This document shows positions 49,442 through 57,111 of a stretch of DNA of 64,000 bases, piece after piece. The stretch is taken from contig NZ_AP014821.1 of the NCBI RefSeq assembly GCF_001548115.1, positions 1,925,262 through 1,989,261 on the forward strand, written 5' to 3'. How positions within the stretch are numbered: position 1 is the stretch's first letter; every line of letters begins with the position of its first letter. The notes under the pieces were generated by a model. That model was given only the letters and a program-made list of their open reading frames with translations. It did not search any database and was not told the origin of the DNA. The translations under genes were made by a program, and so were the position numbers. This DNA is from Geminocystis sp. NIES-3709 (GTDB lineage: Bacteria; Cyanobacteriota; Cyanobacteriia; Cyanobacteriales; Cyanobacteriaceae).

Positions 49442-50419
49442 TTATTGATAATTTACTTTTAATTTGAGATAATTTTCACTTAAAGCTATCAAAATTATTG
49501 TTAATAATAAGCTCAATAAACTACCATAAATATCGAAAGAATAGATTAGTCCAGCTATGACGATCGTGGTTAATATATAAGTTGATGCTACAGCTTGATG
49601 AGACCATCCCGATTGTTGTAGTCGTTGATATATATGCGTACGATGGGCTTCAAAAATATTTTCTTTCCTAATTAAACGACAAAAAATAGTATAAATTGCA
49701 TCTCCCACTAAGGGTAAAGTGATAAAAATTGCTGACCAAGATAAATTAATATTATCAGTATTTTGAAGTAGCACGATCGCGATCGCTCCACCTAAAAAAG
49801 TACTCCCGACATCTCCCATAAATATTTTAGCTGGAGACCAATTCCAGTACAAAAAACCTAATAAAGTAGAGACAAGAATCAACCATTGGTATTGTTGTAA
49901 ATAAATTGCTAAAAAAGAAAATTGTACAACACAAACTCCTGCCACAATACCATCTAAACCATCCATAAAATTGTAAAAGTTTATCAGTGCAGTGAATCCG
50001 ATTACCGTTAAAATCGTAGCAATAATAATACCAGCCAAGCCTAAGTTATTAAAAGGTAGGGGAAAAATACCATAACGAATGACAGCAAAAACAGCAACGG
50101 CTAATTGTACTCCATAACGAAGACGAGAAGGAAGATTATATCGATCGTCCAAAAAGCCTATTATAGTTAAAGGTAGAAGGATTAAAGGTAAAAATATATC
50201 AGATTTTATTGGTAAAACAGGTAATAAGGCGATAACAATTATCCCGATAGTAAAAGCAATAACGAATCCTAAACCTCCTCCTCTGGGAGTTGGATTTACA
50301 TGAGAACTACGATCGTTAGGAATATCTAACAGTTGTTTACTAAAATTTTGGATAATGAGAAAAACCAATAGTAAACTCAATAAGAAACTAGCAATTAAAA
50401 GAGATATAGTAGGAATCAT
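49442..50419 (-). CDS. WecA/MraY-like polyprenyl-phosphate glycosyl-1-phosphate transferase
   Basis: A 325-residue membrane protein with ten or so hydrophobic segments. It has the family motifs GFLDDRYNLPSRLRYG (about 88-103), NFYNFMDGLDGI (about 147-158) and FMGDVGSTFLGG (about 200-211), with the catalytic Asp residues. These enzymes start lipid-linked glycan synthesis by moving a sugar phosphate to undecaprenyl phosphate. The sequence is of the WecA type, not MraY of peptidoglycan. It lies near two glycosyltransferase genes but not in one operon. Confidence 0.9.
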   Translation of the reverse strand: MIPTISLLIASFLLSLLLVFLIIQNFSKQLLDIPNDRSSHVNPTPRGGGLGFVIAFTIGIIVIALLPVLPIKSDIFLPLILLPLTIIGFLDDRYNLPSRLRYGVQLAVAVFAVIRYGIFPLPFNNLGLAGIIIATILTVIGFTALINFYNFMDGLDGIVAGVCVVQFSFLAIYLQQYQWLILVSTLLGFLYWNWSPAKIFMGDVGSTFLGGAIAIVLLQNTDNINLSWSAIFITLPLVGDAIYTIFCRLIRKENIFEAHRTHIYQRLQQSGWSHQAVASTYILTTIVIAGLIYSFDIYGSLLSLLLTIILIALSENYLKLKVNYQ

Positions 50420-50536
50420 ATTTATAGGTTTACCTTCTCACAAAAACCATTAATTATCATCACTAAGAATAGCATAACTAACGTCAGTGCCTAATATTTT
50501 ATATAATGTACTATTAGTTTTTTTGTATATTTTTAA

Positions 50537-50570
50537 GAAAAATTAAGGCAAAGACTTTAAATCCTCGCCT
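50537..50570 (-). terminator. Terminator of the small membrane-protein gene
   Basis: On the minus strand AGGCGAGGATTTAAAGTC pairs back to TTTGCCT (50546-50570, several wobble pairs), and a TTTTTCTT tract follows. It lies about 46 bases beyond the stop of the 38-residue gene read leftward. Confidence 0.6.
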
Positions 50571-50616
50571 ATTACCTTACCTGTTATTTATTCTCATTAA
50601 TAAACTTATCTACAAG

Positions 50617-50733
50617 TTAGCTTAATCTGGTATTTTCCGTAGAATTAGGAGGAAGTTTTTTTCTTTTTTCTACCATGATTAAGAAGATATAAACTACTAC
50701 TAAATAAAGCAACACCAAAAAGGGAATCAGCAT
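50617..50733 (-). CDS. Small membrane protein (38 residues), unknown
   Basis: Starting at the ATG at 50731-50733, the product is 38 residues: a hydrophobic span (IPFLVLLYLVVVYIFLIMV, residues 3-21) and a polar, basic tail (EKRKKLPPNSTENTRLS). The start is set by GGAGG at 50744-50748, ten bases before the ATG; a longer frame with 24 more residues would lie through this ribosome binding site. A -10 TATAAT is at 50759-50764 on the minus strand, and a hairpin terminator follows. It matches none of the small photosystem or cytochrome subunits I know. The set of signals makes a real gene likely. Confidence 0.6.
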   Translation of the reverse strand: MLIPFLVLLYLVVVYIFLIMVEKRKKLPPNSTENTRLS

Positions 50734-50758
50734 AATAATAAATCCTCCATTAATTAAT

Positions 50759-50764
50759 ATTATA
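50759..50764 (-). promoter_or_regulatory. -10 box of the small membrane-protein gene
   Basis: TATAAT on the minus strand, about 26 bases before the start codon and 11 bases before GGAGG. It overlaps a perfect 16-bp palindrome ATATTTTTAAAAATAT at 50762-50777. No good -35 was seen. Confidence 0.45.
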
Positions 50765-50805
50765 TTTTTAAAAATATGCCCGATCGAACCTAAAAAATAG
50801 AGCAA

Positions 50806-51631
50806 TATGATTAGTTAAGAATAAAAAGTTTAATCATATTTTGAGCAGGATTTTATGCCTACACAGAAAAACCTAATGTAGTTATGCAAGTCACCTAAAC
50901 TATTCTATATGAAAAGGTTAGAATTAATAAATGACATAACTGTTAAACGGTTTTTGATAGAAATGATAAAAAAGAAAAAACCTAAATTATCATAATAATT
51001 CCCTAAAAAAATACTGTAAAAAAAGGAAACTTTTATTCAAAAAATAGAATAAAATAATATCAATCCTTTCTGTTATATTCAATCCAAAACCAAAAATATT
51101 AATGGAATAAATAAAATTTCCAAAATAATTTGGCAATGAAATATACTTATTTACAGATTTATTACCGTCGAGATAAATCATTTTCTATTACTGACAAGTG
51201 TTGGAAAATGTATTATCCCAAAATTTTTGTCCCTAAGAATCCACAATCGAAAGTTCATGATAATAAACGATCAAGTATATCTTACTTAGTAACTTTTAAG
51301 TATATGGATTTTTCCTTATTTTAGATAAAAGAGTTTTCTCTTTATCTACTACAGAAGATGTATTAAGGACATTTACACTCTGATATTTTTGCTATGACAG
51401 AGATTGTCATCTACATTTCTACCATAACATAAATTGACATAAAATTATTAAGATAAAAAACTTTTTTTCTTTTTCCATAAACCCTGATAAATAAGCATTT
51501 TTACTGTATATTAACAATGACTTATAGGAAAAAAAATCCTAAGACGATCTCAGGAAGGGAAACGATAGCTTAAAATAACAATAAGATATGTGAACTTTCG
51601 TAAACTATTTTTATAAAAAAACTACTCATCA
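50806..51631. other. Long gap without a clear gene
   Basis: An 826-base AT-rich region between the small membrane gene and the prenyltransferase gene. It holds an inverted repeat AATATGATTA/TAATCATATT (50804-50813 and 50831-50840) and a hairpin GATAAAAGAG/CTCTTTATC (about 51325-51347). Two short open frames, 50990-51181 (minus) and 51130-51324 (plus), overlap each other, have low-complexity AT-rich codons and no ribosome binding site, and are not called. Confidence 0.4.
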
Positions 51632-52603
51632 ATGACAACTGCAACCTCTCTATTTGACCCGGTAGAAAACGATTTATTATTACTAATAGATAACCTAACC
51701 AGTTTAGTACAGGCGCAACATCCCATTTTAGGTGCGGCAGCAGAACATTTATTTAGTGCGGGAGGTAAAAGAATCCGTCCTGCGATCGTGCTGTTAGTCT
51801 CTCGTGCTACTATGATAGGATTAGAAATTACTCCAAGACATAGACGATTAGCAGAAATAACTGAAATGATACATACTGCTAGTTTAGTCCATGATGACGT
51901 AGTAGATGATGCAGAGTTAAGAAGACAAGTACCAACCGTTAACACTTTATTTGGTAATCGCATCGCTGTATTAGCAGGAGACTTTCTTTTTGCACAATCT
52001 TCATGGTATTTAGCAAATTTAGATAATCTACAAGTAGTAAAATTATTATCTGAGGTGATTAGAGATTTTGCAGAAGGAGAGATTCAACAGGGATTAAGTT
52101 GTTTTGATACAGATGTAACACTAGAAAAGTATTTACAAAAAAGTTATTTTAAAACCGCTTCTTTAATAGCAAATAGTGGCAAAGCTGCGGCTATTTTAAG
52201 TGATGTGGGAGAAGAAACTGCAAACAAAATCTATAGTTATGGACGTAATTTAGGATTAGCGTTTCAAATAGTAGATGATATATTTGATTTTACCGCTTCT
52301 GCGGAGGTTTTAGGCAAACCTGTAGGTTCAGATTTAGCTAGTGGTAATCTCACAATTCCCATATTATTTGCAATGGAAGAAAAACCCTCTTTAAAAATTT
52401 TGATAGAGAGAGAATTTAGTGAGGAGGGCGACTTACAACAAGCCTTAGATTTAGTTAATAATAGTAATGGTATCGAAAAATCAAGAGCATTAGCTTATCA
52501 ATATAGTCAATTAGCCTTAGAAGATTTAAAATGTTTACCTAAGTCTCCTGCGAAAGAATCTTTAATTGATTTAACAGATTATGTTTTGAGTCGTATTAAA
52601 TAA
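51632..52603 (+). CDS. sds: Solanesyl (all-trans polyprenyl) diphosphate synthase
   Basis: Makes long all-trans prenyl diphosphates for the side chain of plastoquinone. The first Asp-rich motif is in HDDVVDDAELRR (about 91-102) and the second in QIVDDIFDFT (about 215-224), with GGKRIRP near 48-54. Length 323 residues fits the cyanobacterial plastoquinone side-chain synthases. Chain length is set by residues before the first motif and is not certain from sequence. It is alone on its strand. Confidence 0.9.
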   Translation: MTTATSLFDPVENDLLLLIDNLTSLVQAQHPILGAAAEHLFSAGGKRIRPAIVLLVSRATMIGLEITPRHRRLAEITEMIHTASLVHDDVVDDAELRRQVPTVNTLFGNRIAVLAGDFLFAQSSWYLANLDNLQVVKLLSEVIRDFAEGEIQQGLSCFDTDVTLEKYLQKSYFKTASLIANSGKAAAILSDVGEETANKIYSYGRNLGLAFQIVDDIFDFTASAEVLGKPVGSDLASGNLTIPILFAMEEKPSLKILIEREFSEEGDLQQALDLVNNSNGIEKSRALAYQYSQLALEDLKCLPKSPAKESLIDLTDYVLSRIK

Positions 52604-52804
52604 CCATTTAATAATTTTACAATAAAAATAATTTGAGAATTATTAACTATTATTTAAAAATTGACCAACTATAAAAAAATTGATATAGGAGCAAATAATT
52701 TTGTCTTGTCTAAACAGTATATGTATTTATAGCTATTGAATCAAAAGAAGGTATTTATAAATGGAATTGATTGTTAATTGTTAATTACTAAATTTAACCA
52801 TTAA

Positions 52805-53719
52805 TTAAACATCAATAACAGTAATCCAATCTCTATATTCAGGCTCTCTATTTTCTGTAATAGCAGTTAATTTTTCTTTAATTTTTAGAGTAATATTTTT
52901 CTCTTGAGGAAGGTAATAATTTTCTACTCTTTTAACGGGGGTAACTTTTGCCGCAGTACCACATAAAAAAACTTCATCAGCTATAAATAATTCTGTTTTA
53001 TCTATGTCTCTCTGTTCAATTTCTATCTCTAAATTTTTTGCTATAGTCAAAATACTATCTCTAGTAATTCCTTCTAAAATATCTTGATCAAAACTAGGAG
53101 TAATTAATTTATTATTTCTTACCATAAAAATATTCATTCCAGTAGCTTCACATACTTTACCTTTAGAGTTCATCAAAATTGCCTCATCAAAACCACTGTC
53201 AACGGCTTCAGTTTTAGCTAAGGCGGAGGTAATATATGCTCCACTAATTTTACCTCTTAAGGGCAAACTACGATCTTCTTGACGATACCATGAACTAATA
53301 CGACAACTAATACCATCGGGAGAAAGATAATCTCCCATTTCTAAACCATAGACAAAAAAGTTTTTTTCAATATTATGAAGCCTTGGTGCAATACCTAAAT
53401 CTGAGGTATAAACAAAAGGACGAATATAAAAAGGTTTTGTTGGTTTATTTTTGCCGACGAAATCTTTTATTACTTCTTCAATCTTATTAGGTAATACTTC
53501 GTAGTGTAAGTATTTTGCACTATTACTTAATCTTTGACAATGACGATCTAAACGAAATAATAACACTTGTTGAGGATTGCTAGGATTAATTGTACCTCTT
53601 AATCCTCCAAATGCTCCTGTACCATAGTGTAACGCATGGGTGGCGATCGAGATATTAGCTTCTTTAAAGGGGATAAATTTGCCTTCAAAATAGGCGATGG
53701 GTAAAAAATCTGACATCAT
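52805..53719 (-). CDS. ilvE: Branched-chain amino acid aminotransferase
   Basis: A fold-type IV PLP enzyme that makes leucine, isoleucine and valine from the 2-oxo acids. The N-terminal IAYFEGKFIPFKEANISIATHALHYGTGAFGGLRG block and the PLP lysine in GKISGAYITSALAKTEA (about 155-171) are typical, and SKGKVCEATGMNIF (about 182-195) is the PLP-binding region. Length 304 residues is normal. Two ATG codons are adjacent; either start is possible. Confidence 0.92.
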   Translation of the reverse strand: MMSDFLPIAYFEGKFIPFKEANISIATHALHYGTGAFGGLRGTINPSNPQQVLLFRLDRHCQRLSNSAKYLHYEVLPNKIEEVIKDFVGKNKPTKPFYIRPFVYTSDLGIAPRLHNIEKNFFVYGLEMGDYLSPDGISCRISSWYRQEDRSLPLRGKISGAYITSALAKTEAVDSGFDEAILMNSKGKVCEATGMNIFMVRNNKLITPSFDQDILEGITRDSILTIAKNLEIEIEQRDIDKTELFIADEVFLCGTAAKVTPVKRVENYYLPQEKNITLKIKEKLTAITENREPEYRDWITVIDV

Positions 53720-53853
53720 TTGTGATTTAACAGTCTTTTGATAGATCCTTTAATCATATCATCAAAGGAGATACTATATAGGAGACAGGATGACTGAATG
53801 ACAGGGTGACGAGGAGAATACGAAAAAATTTATTAATACCTAATACCTAATGC

Positions 53854-55818
53854 CTAATTAATTGATAGCCAATAAAAGCGGAATGGAGATAATACTAATT
53901 GATCTTTAAACATGGTAGGAGATTCTCCAGAATATAGATCAATAATAATATTATTATTCATATCATTTAATCGAAATAAATTATGGTGCATTTCTGCTAA
54001 GTTTAGATATTGATAACTAGCATCAAAATTTCCAATCACTAATATGTGATTTTTTCCGTGAATATCTAATCTTAAAAAAGCAAATAAATGAGGGTTGCTA
54101 AGATTAATTAATTCTCGATTATTAAAATCTCCAAAAGCAGATATTTCTTTTCTTACCTTAATCATTCTTTGTAAAGCCGTAAAAATAGTATATTCGATCG
54201 AGCCTTCAATTTTTCTTTTTTGTGCTTTTTGCCAATCAATTTTCGGACGATGCGCCCATCGAGTATCATTAGCTTTACTGAGGTTTCCCATAAAAGAATA
54301 ATCATTAAGAGTGCCGATTTCATCACCGTAGTAGATAAGAGGAATACCACCAAAGGAAAAAATCATGGCGTGGAGTAATACTATATGTTGAATGCTAAGA
54401 TCAATCTTATGTTGATTATTTTCTTCTAAGGCACTTTCTAAGCCTATTAAAGAGGTTAATGTGCCAGATATACGCGCATCATTATTTTTCGGATTTTGCC
54501 CAAATAATAAGCCTCTAGCGGCGGTATCCTCGAATTTTCCGGAGAAGTAGTTAAGCAAAAATTGACGATGCGATCGAGGCTCGTATCCTACTTGAAGTAT
54601 ATCATCATCAGTAAATCCTAAACCTATATCATCATGACACCTAATATAATTTAACCATGTGGCTCGTTCTAATTTATCTGGTAAATTTCGTACCCCTTGA
54701 CGAATCAATTTAGCATTTTTCGTGGCTACTGCATCCCATAACAAAGCCATGAAGGTGGCATTATAAGCAATTTCACATTCTTTAGCGTTAATGGCATCTT
54801 CCCCAAAATATTTAACAATTTCTAAAGGTGCAACAATGGCTTCTGCGATAAATAATGTGCCGGGTGCGGTAACTTGACAACAGTCTTTAAATAGTTGTAA
54901 CAGTATATGAGCTTCTTCTTCATTTTGACTACTACCGCCAATTTTTTTCCACAAGAAGGCAACCGCATCGAGACGCAGAATATCTACTCCTTGATTTGCC
55001 CAAAATAGTAAAATATCCAGCATTTCGATAAAAACAGCAGGGTTTTGATAGTTTAAATCCCATTGATAGTTATTAAATATTGTCATCACCCATTTACCCA
55101 TTTCTTTATCATAGGTGAAGTTACCCGGTGCAGTTTGAGGAAATACTTCAGGCAAGGTTTTTTCAAACATATCAGGAATTTCTCGATTATTAAATATATA
55201 GTAATAATCCTGATACTTTCGATCGCCTTGTCGTGCTTTTTCTGCCCATTCATGTTCATTGGAGGTATGATTTACTACGATGTCTAAAACGAGTAAAATA
55301 TCCCTTTCTTTCATCAAATTAGCAATAATTGAAATATCTTGTAAATCTCCTACTCTTTCATCAATTTTGTGATAGTTACTGACAGCATAACCCCCATCAC
55401 TCGCATTTTTAGGACATTCTAAGATAGGCATAATATGAACTAAATTAACCCCCAACTCTGTGAAATAGTCAATTTTTTTGGCTAAATCGGGCAAGTCTTC
55501 AGCGAATCCATCCGCATAGAGTGTCATGCCTACCCATTTTTGATGGAGAAACCAGTTAAAATCTTTTTCCCTTGCTAAATCTTGTTGTTTAAGTAAGCTC
55601 GATCGCATGATATACTGACGTGCCATAACTTCTACTAGCTTTAGTAACTGATACTTGAAATCGTGACGTTTGCCGTAGAGTTTTTGAAAAAGAGAGAAAA
55701 GACTATAAAAATTAGCACCTAATCGAGTATAAAAGTGATTAAGTTCTTTATCAGTAATTTCTGGTTTAAGTTGATCTAAAATTTCGTTTAAGATTGAGTG
55801 AGATAGTTGTTCATACAT
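53854..55818 (-). CDS. Amylosucrase (GH13 family)
   Basis: Amylosucrase makes alpha-1,4-glucan from sucrose, releasing fructose. The protein has an N-terminal helical domain of about 90 residues, then WVGMTLYADGFAEDLPDLAKKIDYFTELGVNLVHIMP, which is diagnostic. Catalytic residues sit in RLDAVAF (nucleophile Asp), FIAEAIVAP (acid Glu) and CHDDIGL (transition-state Asp). Length of 654 residues is the family norm. It would link sucrose, a cyanobacterial osmolyte, to glucan storage. A small gene of unknown function lies 95 bases upstream. Confidence 0.92.
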   Translation of the reverse strand: MYEQLSHSILNEILDQLKPEITDKELNHFYTRLGANFYSLFSLFQKLYGKRHDFKYQLLKLVEVMARQYIMRSSLLKQQDLAREKDFNWFLHQKWVGMTLYADGFAEDLPDLAKKIDYFTELGVNLVHIMPILECPKNASDGGYAVSNYHKIDERVGDLQDISIIANLMKERDILLVLDIVVNHTSNEHEWAEKARQGDRKYQDYYYIFNNREIPDMFEKTLPEVFPQTAPGNFTYDKEMGKWVMTIFNNYQWDLNYQNPAVFIEMLDILLFWANQGVDILRLDAVAFLWKKIGGSSQNEEEAHILLQLFKDCCQVTAPGTLFIAEAIVAPLEIVKYFGEDAINAKECEIAYNATFMALLWDAVATKNAKLIRQGVRNLPDKLERATWLNYIRCHDDIGLGFTDDDILQVGYEPRSHRQFLLNYFSGKFEDTAARGLLFGQNPKNNDARISGTLTSLIGLESALEENNQHKIDLSIQHIVLLHAMIFSFGGIPLIYYGDEIGTLNDYSFMGNLSKANDTRWAHRPKIDWQKAQKRKIEGSIEYTIFTALQRMIKVRKEISAFGDFNNRELINLSNPHLFAFLRLDIHGKNHILVIGNFDASYQYLNLAEMHHNLFRLNDMNNNIIIDLYSGESPTMFKDQLVLSPFRFYWLSIN

Positions 55819-55913
55819 GAGAATAATTTTATTTAACCAGTCTAATTACTATTTTTGAGGATACGTCTATTATTAAATTTAAGTCAAATATTCTACATCT
55901 ATTTCTAGAATAA

Positions 55914-56165
55914 TTACATCTCGATCTTTTGTTCATTATCATCATAAGTCATCGGGCTAATAATATTAATAGTTTGAACTCTAAGGGTTGTTATTCTTAT
56001 CAATAAATCAATTACTGTCTTTTTATAATCAGCAAATCGATAATTATTAAACTTTTCTTCGATCGTTTTATCCTTATATTGTTTTAAAATATGCTCTAAA
56101 GCCCTAAGATTTCTTAATACTAAAGGCAGAATTTCTGTTAAATTTGTTAACCCATCAAGGATCAT
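55914..56165 (-). CDS. Small hypothetical protein
   Basis: An 83-residue frame, mostly helical by composition (LTEILPLVLRNLRALEHILKQYKDKT). No ribosome binding site is seen before its ATG. It is on the same strand as the amylosucrase gene, 95 bases upstream of it. I do not recognise a family. It could be a real small gene or a chance open frame. Confidence 0.35.
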   Translation of the reverse strand: MILDGLTNLTEILPLVLRNLRALEHILKQYKDKTIEEKFNNYRFADYKKTVIDLLIRITTLRVQTINIISPMTYDDNEQKIEM

Positions 56166-56519
56166 TGTATGATTAACTTTATCAGCTTTTAATTTAACTT
56201 TTATTTCCCCTCTCCCATCGCCGACAGATTAGGAAGAATAAGATCAATTTTCTTTAATTAATAAGGCTTAATATTTTAATATTTGAGGGATAAATTTATT
56301 AATTATTTCCCCAATTTGTTCACTCCCAAAAATTATCATAAAAAGGTATTTTTGGGAACTCTATCTTTAAATTTAGCTCATATTTGTCTATATTCTGGAT
56401 TATGTTAAAAATTTATAAACATAATAAAAAATATCAATAGTCTGTTGAAGTCTATATCACCTAAGTTCGATATAATAATGAGTATGAAAACAATGATTTA
56501 GGGTAATAATGCTCAAAAA
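56166..56519. other. Spacer with an inverted repeat and a dispersed motif
   Basis: A 354-base spacer. TCCCAAAAAT (56324-56333) and ATTTTTGGGA (56348-56357) form a perfect 10-bp stem with a 14-base loop. A copy of the ACCTnAGTTCGA motif is at 56458-56475. No gene is seen. Confidence 0.45.
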
Positions 56520-56882
56520 CTATTGAAAGTTGCCGTAATTTTTTGTTAAATTTATAACCTCATTAAGACGCTGTTTGATGATCAAAAAACGACTTTGTTT
56601 TGTGCTAATTTGTTTAGCCGATTGATAGAAGGAAAAATCAGTTTGTAAAAGTCTTATATAACGATAAGTTTCCCTTTGCCAAGATTGAAACAATGATCGA
56701 TTATTGACGGTTAAATCTTCACTGTTAAAAATCATAATTCTAGTATGTAAATAGTCTTGAATTTTTTGCCAAGATTGTTGAACTTCCAGAGAATTATTAC
56801 TATTTTCAAAAAATAATAGATCAAAACTTTTAAGTAACTCTAACCAAATTGACAATTCTTGTTGATGTGATTTTGGTAACAT
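56520..56882 (-). CDS. PatD-like protein
   Basis: A 120-residue helical protein. MLPKSHQQELSIWLELLKSFDLLFF opens it and RETYRYIRLLQTDFSFYQSAKQISTKQSRF (about 71-100) looks like the conserved core of the PatD family, known for limiting heterocyst frequency and binding FtsZ in filamentous cyanobacteria. In a unicellular host it may affect cell division (inference). The assignment is from pattern memory and is moderate. It precedes relA/spoT on the opposite strand. Confidence 0.55.
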   Translation of the reverse strand: MLPKSHQQELSIWLELLKSFDLLFFENSNNSLEVQQSWQKIQDYLHTRIMIFNSEDLTVNNRSLFQSWQRETYRYIRLLQTDFSFYQSAKQISTKQSRFLIIKQRLNEVINLTKNYGNFQ

Positions 56883-57111
56883 TTACACTAAATTGAGTTA
56901 AAATTTAAGAAATTAATTAATACTAATATCAACCCCCTAACTGTCAAAGTAAATGGAAGAATAACAGTAGGGGTTAATGTCTTATCAATGAAAATAAAAT
57001 ATTAAATTTTCTTGAAAGAATGATTTTAGTTTCTGAAATTTTTTTTACTTGATCATCGCAGTTCAAGATTATAACTCATAATACTGAAATTTATCTTTTT
57101 TTCCAAATTAT

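Noticed and set aside
50990-51181. A 63-codon open frame on the minus strand
   Set aside because: Very AT-rich, rich in Ile, Asn and Phe, with no ribosome binding site; it looks like chance.
51130-51324. A 64-codon open frame on the plus strand
   Set aside because: It begins at TTG or an ATG with no ribosome binding site, overlaps another AT-rich frame on the other strand, and its composition is low complexity. No family pattern is seen.
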